Position numbers and translations under genes: made by a program. Below are positions 17,102 to 27,339 of a DNA stretch of 64,000 nucleotides, in pieces. This stretch comes from Aeromonas australiensis (GTDB lineage: Bacteria; Pseudomonadota; Gammaproteobacteria; Enterobacterales; Aeromonadaceae). The number at the start of each line of letters is the position of its first letter. Position 1 is the first letter of the stretch. The stretch is taken from the NCBI RefSeq assembly GCF_000819725.1, contig NZ_CDDH01000002.1, forward strand, positions 60,810-124,809, given 5' to 3'. The notes beneath the pieces were generated by a model. That model searched no databases, had not been told where the DNA came from, and saw nothing but the letters and a program-made list of their open reading frames with translations.

Positions 17102-18424
17102 ATGTTGGCTCAGACCCATATCAAGCAACAACTGGACGCCCTGCGTCACAGCAACGTCAGCGGCTTCGTACGGTTGCGAGTGGCGATCGAAATCCGCTCC
17201 TTTCTGGGCTGGCTCGCGGCGCAAACCCTCTATCCCCGCATCTACTGGCAGGCCCGTGGAGAGGATCGTCCCGAATATGTCGCGCTGGGCGCCATCCATG
17301 AACTGACCGAGCCGCACGCCATCAAGCAGGTGTGTACTAACACAGCCAACCAGCATCATGACGACAGCCCCCGTTACTATGGTGGGCTGGCGTTTGATCC
17401 GGCCCAATCCGGCTGGCAAGGGTTTGGCCCCTGCCGTTTCGTGCTGCCCCGCATCGAGCTGGTGCGACGTGGCGAGTGCGTCAGTCTTTGCCTCAACCTC
17501 TGGCTGGATGACCACAATCTCGAGGCCGAACTGCTGGCGGCCGAAGCCGCCCTCGATGCCCTGCGCCCGGAAGCCCCGCTGCCCGCCCTGCAAAAGCAGC
17601 CCTGGCAGCGACAGGATTGTCCCGGCCCCGCCCAGTGGCAAACGCTGGTGGAGCGCGTCACCGCCCCCGATTTTCAGGCCCACACTCCCAAGGTGGTGCT
17701 GTCGCGGGAGAGCCTGCTGACCAGTCCGAGCCTCGATGCGGATATCAACCCCTGGGCCATGCTCGACCAGTGGGCCCGCCACGCCCAGGACTGCTTCCAC
17801 TTCGGTTTTCAATTCTCCCCCGAGCAGGCCTTTATCGCCTGCTCCCCCGAGCGGCTCTACCGCCGGGAAGGGAGACACCTCTTTACCGAGGCGCTGGCGG
17901 GCACCATCCGCCGCTCCGGCGATGAAGAGGTGGATGCCCAACTGGCCGCCGAGCTGCTGGCCGACAGCAAGAACCGGCTGGAGAACCGGCTGGTACAGGC
18001 CGACATCCTCAGCCGCCTGGCACCCCTGGCCCACGATGCAACCCTGACCGAGCCGCGCATTCTCAAACTGCGGCTGCTGCAACACCTCAAGTGCGATATC
18101 GAAGCCGAGCTCAAGCCCGGCGTTTGCGACTGGCAGCTGCTCGACGCCCTTCATCCCACGCCGGCGGTGGGCGGTGCTCCGCGCGAGGCGGCACTGGCCT
18201 TTATCCGCGAGTTCGAGCCCTATGATCGGGGCTGGTACGCCGGTGCCTGCGGCATGCTGAGCCGGGAGACCTCGGAGTTATCGGTCGCCATTCGCAGCGC
18301 CCGCATTCAGCCGGGCAGCGTCACCCTGTTTGCCGGTGCCGGCATTGTCGCCGGTTCCGAACCTGTCGCCGAGTGGGCCGAGCTCGACAACAAGATCGCC
18401 AATGTGCTCTCCCTGCTGGGATAG
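17102..18424 (+). CDS. menF: Isochorismate synthase
   Basis: MenF converts chorismate to isochorismate, the entry step of menaquinone synthesis. The 440-residue protein has the chorismate-binding fold at its C-terminal half: [55 protein letters not shown] and [19 protein letters not shown]. The length agrees with E. coli MenF (431). It is first in a six-gene operon, with menD 31 nt downstream. I see no strong ribosome site before the ATG at 17102. Confidence 0.95.
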   Translation: MLAQTHIKQQLDALRHSNVSGFVRLRVAIEIRSFLGWLAAQTLYPRIYWQARGEDRPEYVALGAIHELTEPHAIKQVCTNTANQHHDDSPRYYGGLAFDPAQSGWQGFGPCRFVLPRIELVRRGECVSLCLNLWLDDHNLEAELLAAEAALDALRPEAPLPALQKQPWQRQDCPGPAQWQTLVERVTAPDFQAHTPKVVLSRESLLTSPSLDADINPWAMLDQWARHAQDCFHFGFQFSPEQAFIACSPERLYRREGRHLFTEALAGTIRRSGDEEVDAQLAAELLADSKNRLENRLVQADILSRLAPLAHDATLTEPRILKLRLLQHLKCDIEAELKPGVCDWQLLDALHPTPAVGGAPREAALAFIREFEPYDRGWYAGACGMLSRETSELSVAIRSARIQPGSVTLFAGAGIVAGSEPVAEWAELDNKIANVLSLLG

Positions 18425-18455
18425 TCATTCACCCTTTCACCCTACGAGAGCCCCT

Positions 18456-20216
18456 ATGCCCACCCGTAAAGAGCCTGCCAGCGAAGAGTTTGCCTGCCCC
18501 CCGTTTTCGAGCCAGCACGCCACCTTCAACCACGTCTGGTCCTCCCTCTTGCTGGAGGAGCTCTTTCGCCTCGGGGTGCGCGACATCGCGCTGGCCCCCG
18601 GCTCCCGCTCTGCGCCGCTGACCATGGCAGCCGCGGCCCATCAGGGCTTTCGTCGTCACCTGCACTTTGACGAGCGCGGTCTCGGCTTTATGGCGCTGGG
18701 GCTGGCCAAGGGGAGCAACCGGCCGGTGGCGGTGATCATGACCTCCGGCACTGCGGTGGCCAACCTCTGGCCCGCCGTGGCTGAGGCCCAGCTCACCGGC
18801 GTGCCGCTGATTATTCTCTCCGCCGATCGCCCCCACGAGCTTATCGACAACGGCGCCAATCAGGCGATCGACCAGCAGGGGCTCTTCGGCCGCTACCCCG
18901 TCTATCAGCAGAACCTGCCGAGCCCCACCCCGACCATTCCGGCGGCGTTTGTACTGAGCTCGGTGGATCAGGCGCTGGCCCAGCAGGCGCGCACGCCGGG
19001 GCCGGTGCACTTCAACTGCATGTACCCCGAGCCCCTCTACCCGGGCGAGCACTATCAGGATTTCTCCGACTATCTGGCCCCCCTCGGTGACTGGCTCGGC
19101 TCGCACAAGCCCTGGAGCCCGTGGCAGCAAAACGAGCCGAGCTGCCCCCCTCAGGCGGAGTGGGAAACCTTTCGGCAACAGCGCGGCATTATTGTCGCCG
19201 GCAGGCTCACTGACCCCGAACAGGCACAGGTGGTCGCCGAACTGGCAGAGCAACTTGGCTGGCCACTGCTTGCAGACCTGCAGAGCCAGATCCGCTTCGA
19301 TAGCCGCAACCTGATCCACATGGATATGGCGCTCAACGACCCAGAATTCGTCGCCGAGCTGAGCCGCGCCGAGGTGCTGCTGCAATTTGGCGCGCGGCTT
19401 GTCTCCAAGCGGCTTGGCCAGTTCATCAAACACCATTCATGGCAGGATTACTGGCTGGTGGATCCGCAACCGGCGCGGCTCGATCCCGACTATCGGCTGC
19501 GCAACCGGCTGCTCTGCAGTGCCAGCGCCTTTGCCGCGGCCCATACGGTCACCACCGCTCAGGCCCCCTGGCACATATTGGCCGAGCTGCAACACAACGC
19601 CAGCCAGCAGATCACCGCCGCCTGCGAGCACTTCTCCGAGCTTGGGGTCTGCCATCGCCTCAATTCCCTTATCGAAGGGCAACTGTTTGTCGGCAACAGC
19701 ATGCCAGCCCGACTGATGGATATGCTCGGCGAAACGGGCAAGGGGCCGAGCCGGGTGATGACCAACCGCGGCGCCTCCGGCATCGACGGCCTCATCGCCA
19801 CCGCCTACGGTTTTGCCCAATCGCTCGAGCCGGGCAGCGACGAGCCCACCACCCTGCTGCTTGGGGATCTCAGCGCCCTGCACGACCTCAACAGCCTGGC
19901 CCTGCTCAGCAAGGCGAGCCGACCGCTGGTGGTGATCCTGCTCAACAACGATGGCGGCAGCATCTTTCGTATGTTGCCGGTGCCCACCGAAGGGGAGCTG
20001 CTGGAGAGCTACTACCGACTGCCCCACGGCCTCAGCTTTGAACATGCCGCCGCCATGTTTGGCCTCGGCTATCGCGCACCGACCACCCTGCCCGAGTTCG
20101 AACGCGATTACCGCACAGCCCTCCAACATGGCGTTACCTTGATCGAGATCCGGGTACCGAGCGAGCAGGTGGCCGATGATCTCAAGGCGCTGGGGGCCGC
20201 CATCCGTGGCGAATAA
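18456..20216 (+). CDS. menD: SEPHCHC synthase (2-oxoglutarate decarboxylase family)
   Basis: MenD is a thiamine-diphosphate enzyme that adds the succinyl-semialdehyde unit from 2-oxoglutarate to isochorismate. The 586-residue protein includes the N-terminal [15 protein letters not shown] and [17 protein letters not shown] (catalytic Glu), [19 protein letters not shown], and the ThDP/Mg motif [15 protein letters not shown] with [15 protein letters not shown] took the ATG at 18456 ([11 protein letters not shown]). Longer starts lie inside menF. Its stop overlaps the menH start by 11 bp. Confidence 0.95.
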   Translation: MPTRKEPASEEFACPPFSSQHATFNHVWSSLLLEELFRLGVRDIALAPGSRSAPLTMAAAAHQGFRRHLHFDERGLGFMALGLAKGSNRPVAVIMTSGTAVANLWPAVAEAQLTGVPLIILSADRPHELIDNGANQAIDQQGLFGRYPVYQQNLPSPTPTIPAAFVLSSVDQALAQQARTPGPVHFNCMYPEPLYPGEHYQDFSDYLAPLGDWLGSHKPWSPWQQNEPSCPPQAEWETFRQQRGIIVAGRLTDPEQAQVVAELAEQLGWPLLADLQSQIRFDSRNLIHMDMALNDPEFVAELSRAEVLLQFGARLVSKRLGQFIKHHSWQDYWLVDPQPARLDPDYRLRNRLLCSASAFAAAHTVTTAQAPWHILAELQHNASQQITAACEHFSELGVCHRLNSLIEGQLFVGNSMPARLMDMLGETGKGPSRVMTNRGASGIDGLIATAYGFAQSLEPGSDEPTTLLLGDLSALHDLNSLALLSKASRPLVVILLNNDGGSIFRMLPVPTEGELLESYYRLPHGLSFEHAAAMFGLGYRAPTTLPEFERDYRTALQHGVTLIEIRVPSEQVADDLKALGAAIRGE

Positions 20217-20973
20217 AAATGCCCATGTGCCGCTGGTGCTGCTGCACGGCCTGCTGGGGGATAGCGGCGACTGGCAACCGGTGATCGATCAGCTGCCCAC
20301 CATCCACTGCATCGCCCTCGATCTGCCGGGTCACGGCCAGCATAGCGCTCTCAACGTCAGCGACTTTGAACAGAGCCACCAGTGGCTGGTCACCGAGCTG
20401 GCCAACCGCAACATTGAGCACTATCTGCTGGCGGGTTACTCGCTGGGGGGGCGACTGGCCCTCTATCACGCCAGCCGCGAGCCCGCCGGGCTGCGGGGGC
20501 TGCTGCTGGAGAACTGCCACCCGGGGTTACCGGCCAGTGAACGGGCCGCCCGCATCCAGCACGATGAACAGTGGGCGCAGCGCTTTGAGCAGGAGCCTCT
20601 GGCTGCCGTGCTGACAGACTGGTACCGACAAGGGGTGTTTGCCGATCTCGACGATGCAGCGCGAGCCCGCCAGATCGCCCGCCGCCTTGGCAACAACGGC
20701 CTGGGCATCGCCACCATGCTGCGCGCCACTTCGCTAGGCAAGCAGCCGGATCTCGCCCCCTGGCTCATGGCGAGCCCGCTGCCGGTCACCTGGGTGAGTG
20801 GCAAGCGGGATCACAAATTCCATCAGCTGGCTTGCCAGCTGGCAAACCAGGATCGCAGAATCAACCACCTGGTGCTGGATGGCGGCCATAATCTGCACGC
20901 CTATCAGCCCGATCACTTTGCCCGACTCCTCGCGGAGTGGGTCAACCAACAAGAAGAGACGAGTCATGATTGA
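20206..20973 (+). CDS. menH: SHCHC synthase (alpha/beta hydrolase)
   Basis: MenH eliminates pyruvate from SEPHCHC to give SHCHC. The 255-residue alpha/beta hydrolase has the oxyanion region [13 protein letters not shown], nucleophile elbow [15 protein letters not shown], and the catalytic His in [15 protein letters not shown] start at 20206 inside the end of menD is preferred, as it gives a family-sized protein beginning just before the first strand. It overlaps menD by 11 bp and menB by 8 bp, so translational coupling is likely. Confidence 0.92.
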   Translation: MANKNAHVPLVLLHGLLGDSGDWQPVIDQLPTIHCIALDLPGHGQHSALNVSDFEQSHQWLVTELANRNIEHYLLAGYSLGGRLALYHASREPAGLRGLLLENCHPGLPASERAARIQHDEQWAQRFEQEPLAAVLTDWYRQGVFADLDDAARARQIARRLGNNGLGIATMLRATSLGKQPDLAPWLMASPLPVTWVSGKRDHKFHQLACQLANQDRRINHLVLDGGHNLHAYQPDHFARLLAEWVNQQEETSHD

Positions 20974-21826
20974 AGCAATGACAGAAGCGGAACTCTATGC
21001 CCCCGTCGAGTGGCGTGATTGCTCCGCCGGTTACGAGGATATCCTCTATCACAAGTCCAACGATGGCATTGCCAAGATCACCATCAACCGCCCCCAGGTA
21101 CGCAACGCCTTCCGTCCCCGCACCGTCAAAGAGATGTTGCAGGCGCTGGCCGATGCCCGTTATGACGACCAGGTCGGCACCATCATCCTGACCGGCTTTG
21201 GCGAGAAAGCCTTCTGCGCCGGTGGCGACCAGAAGATCCGTGGCGACTACGGTGGATACCGTGATGACGAGGGGACGCACCACCTCAACGTGCTCGACTT
21301 CCAGCGCGACATCCGCACCTGCCCGAAACCTGTGGTTGCCATGGTGGCCGGTTACGCGGTCGGTGGCGGCCACGTGCTGCACATGATGTGTGACCTGACC
21401 ATCGCCGCCGACAACGCCCAGTTTGGCCAGACCGGCCCGAAAGTGGGCTCCTTCGATGGTGGTTGGGGTGCTTCCTACATGGCTCGCATCGTCGGCCAGA
21501 AGAAAGCCCGCGAAATCTGGTTCCTCTGCCGCATGTACGATGCGAGCCAAGCCCTCGACATGGGTCTGGTCAACACTGTCGTGCCGCTGGCGGAACTGGA
21601 GCGCGAAACCGTGCGCTGGTGCCGTGAAATGCTGCAAAACAGCCCGATGGCGCTGCGCTGCCTGAAAGCCGCCCTCAACGCTGACTGTGATGGTCAGGCG
21701 GGCTTGCAGGAGCTGGCGGGCAATGCCACCATGCTGTTCTACATGACCGAAGAGGGTCAGGAAGGCCGCAACGCCTTCAACGAAAAGCGTCGCCCCGACT
21801 TCTCCAAATACAAGCGGAACCCCTGA
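20966..21826 (+). CDS. menB: 1,4-dihydroxy-2-naphthoyl-CoA synthase
   Basis: MenB is a crotonase-fold enzyme that closes the naphthoate ring of o-succinylbenzoyl-CoA. The 286-residue protein has the crotonase signatures [17 protein letters not shown] and [20 protein letters not shown]. It also has the MenB-specific [20 protein letters not shown] and a C-terminal [12 protein letters not shown] tail. The ATG at 20966 has AAGAAGAG upstream. It overlaps menH by 8 bp and shares one base with menC. Confidence 0.97.
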   Translation: MIEAMTEAELYAPVEWRDCSAGYEDILYHKSNDGIAKITINRPQVRNAFRPRTVKEMLQALADARYDDQVGTIILTGFGEKAFCAGGDQKIRGDYGGYRDDEGTHHLNVLDFQRDIRTCPKPVVAMVAGYAVGGGHVLHMMCDLTIAADNAQFGQTGPKVGSFDGGWGASYMARIVGQKKAREIWFLCRMYDASQALDMGLVNTVVPLAELERETVRWCREMLQNSPMALRCLKAALNADCDGQAGLQELAGNATMLFYMTEEGQEGRNAFNEKRRPDFSKYKRNP

Positions 21827-22755
21827 TGACACTCGCCCTGTATCGCTATCAACTGCCTTTTACCCAGCCCCTGACCTTTCACGGCAAGGTGGAGGTGGCG
21901 CGAGAGGGGCTGTTGGTGCGCATCAACGACGGCTGGGGTGAGATTGCCCCCCTGCCCGGCTTCTCGAAAGAGAGCCTGCAACAGGCAGAGGCGGAAGCCC
22001 TTGCCACGCTGGCGGCCCTGGCCGCCGGCGATACCCCGAACCCCGTGCTGCCGTCGGTGCAATTTGGCCTCGACTGCGCGCGCCGGACATGGCCGGAGCA
22101 GCGCAACCCGCTGCCGGAGCCCTATCCCCTCATTCAAGGCTCTCCCCAGGAGCTGCTGCGCAACTGGAAAGAGTGGCTGCACCGCACACCCGGCAAGGCC
22201 AAGCTGAAGGTGGCGCGCTACCCGATGCGTGACGAGCTGGCGCTGATCCGCCTGCTGTGCGATCGGGTGCCCTCCCTCAAGCTGGTGCTGGATGCCAATC
22301 AGGGCTGGACCCGCGAGGAGGCGTGGACCTTCTGCGGCCACCTCGATCCGAACCGCATCGAATATCTGGAAGACCCCTGCGCCGACTTTGCCGACATCGC
22401 CTTTGTCGCCAACCGCACCGGCATGCCGGTGGCGCTGGACGAACTGCTGGCCCAAGGCAAGCCGTGGGAGCCGATCCCGCAACTGCGCGCGCTGGTGCTC
22501 AAGCCTACCCTGCTCGGTTCACTCGCCAACTGCGAAGCGCTGATCGCCCGCGCCCGCGAACTGCGGCTCAAGGTGATCATCTCCTCCTGCTTCGAATCGG
22601 ATCTGGGCCTGAACCAGCTCTTTCATCTGGCAGGCGAATGGGCGCCGGAACAGGCACCGGGTCTGGATACCCGTCGCTGGATGGCGGGCAATCTGCTGGG
22701 GGAGGATGGCAAACCGGATCTGAGCCGACTGGAGCAACTGTATTACCGTGATTGA
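21826..22755 (+). CDS. menC: o-succinylbenzoate synthase
   Basis: MenC dehydrates SHCHC to o-succinylbenzoate and belongs to the enolase superfamily. The 309-residue protein shows the KxK motif (KAKLKVARYP), metal ligands in LVLDANQGW, EYLEDPC and ALDELLAQ, and the second catalytic lysine in ALVLKPTLLG. Its start is fused to the menB stop (TGATG) and its end overlaps menE by 8 bp. Confidence 0.95.
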   Translation: MTLALYRYQLPFTQPLTFHGKVEVAREGLLVRINDGWGEIAPLPGFSKESLQQAEAEALATLAALAAGDTPNPVLPSVQFGLDCARRTWPEQRNPLPEPYPLIQGSPQELLRNWKEWLHRTPGKAKLKVARYPMRDELALIRLLCDRVPSLKLVLDANQGWTREEAWTFCGHLDPNRIEYLEDPCADFADIAFVANRTGMPVALDELLAQGKPWEPIPQLRALVLKPTLLGSLANCEALIARARELRLKVIISSCFESDLGLNQLFHLAGEWAPEQAPGLDTRRWMAGNLLGEDGKPDLSRLEQLYYRD

Positions 22756-24175
22756 CCCCTCCCGTTCACCCGAACAGACACCTTGCCCGGTACGCCACCG
22801 GGCAATCACAGCCCCGAACCGCATTGCCATCCACACCGCCTCGCCCCTCAGTTACCGCCAGCTCGATGCCCGCCTCAACAGCCTGTGCCAACAGCTGGAA
22901 CAAGCCGACGTGCGTCGTGGCGATCATCTGGCGGCAGTGGTGCGCGGTGCGCTGGAAGATGTGCTGCTGGCATGGGCCTGCGTGCGCAGCGGCGTGGTGT
23001 TCTGCCCGCTCAACCCCGCCTTTCCTCTCGAAAAACAGCGCGAGCTGGCGGTGCAACTCGATACCGATGCCTTCTGGTCGGCAGGGGAGATCCCGGCAGG
23101 CAACTGGCTGCCCCTGCAGTTCGACTTCACGGGCGAACTGCCGGCAAGCGAGGAAACATGGCCGCTGGCATCGACCCAGCTCAACAACATGATCCTCACC
23201 TCGGGCTCCAGCGGCACGCCGAAAGCGGTAGTGCACCGGCTCTGCAACCACCTGGCCTCGGCACGCGCCTCTGCCACCCTCATTCCCCTCGATGAGAAGT
23301 CCGGCTGGCTGCTCTCCCTGCCGCTGTTTCATGTCGGTGGTTACGCCATCCTGTTTCGGATCTTTCTGGCGGGCGCCACGTTGGTGCTGGATCAACGTGA
23401 ACGCTCCCTCAAAGAGCGGCTGGAGTGCCAACCCATCACTCACTTGTCTCTGGTGCCAACCCAACTCTGGCGCCTGCTGGCAGAGGGCTTTGACCCCGCC
23501 CGAACCCGCCTGCGCGAGTTGCTGCTCGGTGGCGCCGCCATTCCCCAACCGCTGGTGAACCGCCTCTGCGCCATGGGGCTCGAACCCAAGGTGAGCTACG
23601 GCCTCTCCGAGATGGGCAGTCAGGTCTGCACCTCCATCCCCGGCGATGCTGGCGTAGTTGGCAAACCGCTACCGGGGCGGGAGGTGTGCATCCGGGAGCA
23701 GGAGATCTGCGTGCGCGGAGCTACCCTGTTTGCTGGTTACTATCGAGATGGCGAGCTGGAACTGCCCCTCGATGGCGAAGGCTGGTTTCATACCCGCGAC
23801 AAGGGGAGGTTCACTGCGGCAGGGGAGCTGCTGGTAGAGGGACGGCTCGATAACCTCTTTATCTCGGGTGGCGAAAACATCCAGCCAGAAGCCATCGAGC
23901 AGCGACTGGTAGATCATCCCGCGGTCGCCCAGGCGCTGGTGGTGCCGGTGCCGAGCGACGAGTGGGGGCAACGCCCCGCCGCCTTTATCGACTGGCACGG
24001 TGAGCCGGTTCCCGACTCCGAACTGGCAGCCTGGATCCGCAGCGCCCTGCCCGGCTTTATGGTGCCCGACCACTGGCTCCCCTGGCCCGATCTTGGCGGT
24101 AATCTCAAACCCTCCCGCCAACAATTGGGCAAGCTTGCCCGACAACAAATCACTCGGGAAAAACAAGTCAAATGA
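22748..24175 (+). CDS. menE: o-succinylbenzoate-CoA ligase
   Basis: MenE activates o-succinylbenzoate as its CoA thioester through an acyl-adenylate. The 475-residue ANL-family enzyme has the P-loop MILTSGSSGTPKAVVH, the SYGLSEMGSQ adenine site, DKGRFTAAGELLVEGRLDNLFISGGENIQPEAIE hinge region (given here only in part) and a C-terminal catalytic lysine in GNLKPSRQQ. It starts with GTG inside the end of menC and is last in the operon. Confidence 0.95.
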   Translation: MIDPSRSPEQTPCPVRHRAITAPNRIAIHTASPLSYRQLDARLNSLCQQLEQADVRRGDHLAAVVRGALEDVLLAWACVRSGVVFCPLNPAFPLEKQRELAVQLDTDAFWSAGEIPAGNWLPLQFDFTGELPASEETWPLASTQLNNMILTSGSSGTPKAVVHRLCNHLASARASATLIPLDEKSGWLLSLPLFHVGGYAILFRIFLAGATLVLDQRERSLKERLECQPITHLSLVPTQLWRLLAEGFDPARTRLRELLLGGAAIPQPLVNRLCAMGLEPKVSYGLSEMGSQVCTSIPGDAGVVGKPLPGREVCIREQEICVRGATLFAGYYRDGELELPLDGEGWFHTRDKGRFTAAGELLVEGRLDNLFISGGENIQPEAIEQRLVDHPAVAQALVVPVPSDEWGQRPAAFIDWHGEPVPDSELAAWIRSALPGFMVPDHWLPWPDLGGNLKPSRQQLGKLARQQITREKQVK

Positions 24176-24394
24176 GACCATCTTCACAATTTCCCGATCT
24201 TCTCTGAAAACAGAAAAAGAAACATGTGAGTCTTTACTTCGGCGCTAACCCACGATAATTCGAACAGACTCAAAAAACTAACATGTTATTGATTTATATG
24301 ATTTTTAATTAGCGATTGATGCCCTTTTGGATCTTGTTAAATTGCCTTGCGATTCCTCGCAAGACAATACACAAACAACAACAAAGGGATAAAA

Positions 24395-27154
24395 ATGAAC
24401 CGTTCGGGTACCGGGTGGCTGCTGCTGGCAGGCCCCCTGCTTTTGGCGACATCCTCGGCGCAAGCCAACTACTCCCCCAATGACTGGCGACAGTATCAGC
24501 TGACTGGCGAATCGAGCCGGCAACTGGCCGCTCGCATCACCGAGACCACCTACGAACTCAAGGCGCGCAGCAGCAATGCCCCTTACCAGCAGCTCAGGGT
24601 CTACCGTCGCTTCGACTGGCAGAGCAGCGATCTTGCCGCACTGGCCGAGCAGCAGTGTGGCGAGCCGCAGCTCAAGGTAGATGCGGGCTGGCAGATCCGC
24701 TTCGTGCGCTGTGAAGATCGGATTCCGGCGGGCAAGCTCATTCCCGCCAGCAGTTATGACTTCGGTTATGGCCTCAAGCAGGGTCGCTGGGAGCAACTGG
24801 CGGGCACGCCGACCGCCCAGCGGCAGGATCGTCTGCCGCTGCCGCAAGCCATCATCCTGGGTCAGAGTGAAAGGGAGCTGGATCGCTGCGAACTCAACGC
24901 ACAGGGCCGCTGCGCCGAGTCGGAGTGGCACTATCAGCCGCAGGATTGGCAGCAGTTGCAGGTACTTGAAGAGACTCCGAGTGAGCGGAATGGCCGGTTG
25001 GAGCAGATCTTCTTCCGTCTGCAGCCGGTGGCAGGCAGTCAGGCTGCCGCTCAGGTCAGCGAGCTCCATGTCTGGCGCCGCTATGAGTGGCAGCTGGATC
25101 AACTCACGCCTCAGCAGGTGTGTGATGAGCCGCAGGAGCGCAAGGAGGGGAGCAACACCATCCGCTATCGCATCTGCCGTCAGGTGATCCCCGCTGGCAG
25201 CGAGGTTCAGGTGACGCTGCAGGATAACGGCTACCAATACCCGGTCGCTGGCGGCGAGTGGCAACCCCTGCCAGAGAGCAAAGAGTGGCAGGAGAGCCGG
25301 GTGCTCAATCGCCCTATTGTGCTAGACAGCAAAGAGGAGCAGCTGGAGTGCCGCCGTGCCAACGGTCGCCCCTGCTCCGAGCCCGATCAGCCCGATGTGG
25401 ATCTGCTCGACAGCGATGCCGCCAAACTGGTGGCCGACGTGAGCGGCCAGAACAGCCCTGCCTGGCAGGCAGATTACGGCCACGATGATGCCAAGCTGAT
25501 GGCGGTGGTGCGCGGCATGCGTGCCCTGCTGGCGGCCAATCAGCCGACCCATCCGGCAATGGACAAGCTGCTCTACTATGTGCGTGCCCACAACTACCAT
25601 GGCGGCGTAGCCAAAGAGAGTGATCAGGTCGCCCGGGCACTGGCCGGGGTAATGATTGATCTGCTCAACCATCCCCTGCTGCTGGGCGCGGAACCGCAAG
25701 ATCAGGCTGGCACAGTGCTGGAAGCCTGGAGCGTGGCGGCGCAGGGACAGCTTGGCCAAGCCGCTTTCCGCCAGAGTGCCGCCCCCATGCTGGCCCAGCT
25801 CAATCAGGCGCTCGACTATGCGGTGCAACATGCGCCGCAGCTCAATGGCCACAAACCCTGGGCCGATGGTCTGTTCGAGCTGCTCAATCTGATCGATCAG
25901 AGCGCCTCTTACGGTCAGCAGGCTGACTTCAGCGCTGCTGTGCTGCAGCAGGAGGCGGCATTGCGCCAGAGCCTGCTGCAACTGGGCCTGAGCGAGCTGG
26001 CCCTCTGGAAACAGCGCGATGGCTCACGGGATCTGTTTATCTTCAACAACATCCTCGATGCCCACAGCCGCCTCTACCAGATGATGCGCTACCTCCATTA
26101 CACCAGCCCGGATAAGGCGATTGCCTATCGCCAGCAGCTGGATCGCGATGTCATCGCCATCATGCGCCAGCAAGGATTGGTCCCGGGCGGCCAGCATCCG
26201 GCCACCATGCTGGAAGAGGTCTCCCTGACCCTCTCCAGCTACTACCTCACCTATACGGATCGCACCAGCGAAGCCTGTGTCAGCGGCGAGTTCGCCGGGC
26301 TTTGTACCCAAATCCGCATGGAAGATATTCTGCCGTTCGAGCACACCTGCTCGCCCACCCTGCGTCTGCGCGCCCAGGATCTGACTCAGGCTCAGGCCGA
26401 AGGGATCTGCCGCGAGCTGGGTGATGAAGAGCAGCGCTTCCACCAGCAGATGGAAACAGGCTGGCAACCAGTGGCCGATGACCACAACGATGCGCTGGAG
26501 CTGGTGATCTTCAACTCCTCAGCCGACTGGGGCCGCTACGGCAGCGCGCTGTTTGGTGTCTCCACCGACAATGGCGGCATCTATATCGAGGGGGATCCGG
26601 CGCGCCCCGGCAATCAGGCCCGCTTCTTCGCTTATGAGGCGGAGTGGAAACGCCCCGCCTTCCAGGTGTGGAACCTGCGCCACGAGTACGTTCACTATCT
26701 GGACGGGCGCTTCAACCAGTACGGCAGCTTCGGCCACTATCCCCTCAACCGCACCACCTGGTGGTCCGAGGGGCTGGCGGAATACATCGCCCACGGCCAG
26801 TGCTTTGCCCGAGGCCTGGATAACGTGGCAAGCCGTCCCGCCAACCAGCGGCCGACGCTGGCGTCCATCCTTCACCTCGATTACAACCAGGGTGGCGAGA
26901 TGGTCTACTCCTGGTCCTATACCGTGCACCGCTTCCTCAACGATACCGGTCGCGGCGCCAGCTGGCTGGCGCTGGCCCGGGCGCTGCGCAATCCGGATCG
27001 ACAGCAGGCAATGAGCGACTTCGAAGGGGAGCTGGACCGGCTGATCGCCAACGACAGCGACGCCTATCAAGCGTGGCTCGCCCGCGAGCTGCTGCCCTGG
27101 TGGCAAGCCAACAAGGAGTCAGACGCCTGCAAGGGCAATGACTCCGCCCACTGA
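24395..27154 (+). CDS. Secreted M9-family collagenase
   Basis: This 919-residue zinc metalloprotease starts with a signal peptide (MNRSGTGWLLLAGPLLLATS, cleavage after AQA at about residue 24). The catalytic centre is HEYVHYLDGRF (His763, Glu764, His767) and the third ligand Glu792 in WWSEGLAEYIAHG. This matches the M9 gluzincin pattern of clostridial and Vibrio collagenases. The activator region before it is helical. The N-terminal 340 residues hold two similar 130-160-residue modules, each with a paired-Cys pattern. There is no C-terminal PKD or PPC domain. The gene stands alone after the men operon, preceded by a 219-bp AT-rich region. A role in tissue degradation is inferred. Confidence 0.92.
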   Translation: MNRSGTGWLLLAGPLLLATSSAQANYSPNDWRQYQLTGESSRQLAARITETTYELKARSSNAPYQQLRVYRRFDWQSSDLAALAEQQCGEPQLKVDAGWQIRFVRCEDRIPAGKLIPASSYDFGYGLKQGRWEQLAGTPTAQRQDRLPLPQAIILGQSERELDRCELNAQGRCAESEWHYQPQDWQQLQVLEETPSERNGRLEQIFFRLQPVAGSQAAAQVSELHVWRRYEWQLDQLTPQQVCDEPQERKEGSNTIRYRICRQVIPAGSEVQVTLQDNGYQYPVAGGEWQPLPESKEWQESRVLNRPIVLDSKEEQLECRRANGRPCSEPDQPDVDLLDSDAAKLVADVSGQNSPAWQADYGHDDAKLMAVVRGMRALLAANQPTHPAMDKLLYYVRAHNYHGGVAKESDQVARALAGVMIDLLNHPLLLGAEPQDQAGTVLEAWSVAAQGQLGQAAFRQSAAPMLAQLNQALDYAVQHAPQLNGHKPWADGLFELLNLIDQSASYGQQADFSAAVLQQEAALRQSLLQLGLSELALWKQRDGSRDLFIFNNILDAHSRLYQMMRYLHYTSPDKAIAYRQQLDRDVIAIMRQQGLVPGGQHPATMLEEVSLTLSSYYLTYTDRTSEACVSGEFAGLCTQIRMEDILPFEHTCSPTLRLRAQDLTQAQAEGICRELGDEEQRFHQQMETGWQPVADDHNDALELVIFNSSADWGRYGSALFGVSTDNGGIYIEGDPARPGNQARFFAYEAEWKRPAFQVWNLRHEYVHYLDGRFNQYGSFGHYPLNRTTWWSEGLAEYIAHGQCFARGLDNVASRPANQRPTLASILHLDYNQGGEMVYSWSYTVHRFLNDTGRGASWLALARALRNPDRQQAMSDFEGELDRLIANDSDAYQAWLARELLPWWQANKESDACKGNDSAH

Positions 27155-27171
27155 TAAACCTTCACCGACCA

Positions 27172-27200
27172 GAGGGGCTGCCACCGCAGCCCCTCACTTT
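27172..27200 (+). terminator. Hairpin after the collagenase gene
   Basis: GAGGGGCTG/CAGCCCCTC forms a 9-bp stem with a CCACCG loop, followed by ACTTTCTCC. The T-run is weak, so termination may be partial. Confidence 0.65.
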
Positions 27201-27339
27201 CTCCGCCACCTCCCGGCCTCTGCTGCGACAACCTCTGCCCGAATGAGGTGTCTGCCCGTTATCAAGCCTGACGCCAGCGGCAGAGTTGTAATAGAATGCC
27301 GATAGCCATTCCCAACTTCAGACCCTGACCGCACCACGC

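Noticed and set aside
24286..24310. LuxR/HapR-type operator before the collagenase gene
   Set aside because: TTATTGAT matches one half only; the second half of the palindrome is absent. The AT-rich setting makes chance matches likely.
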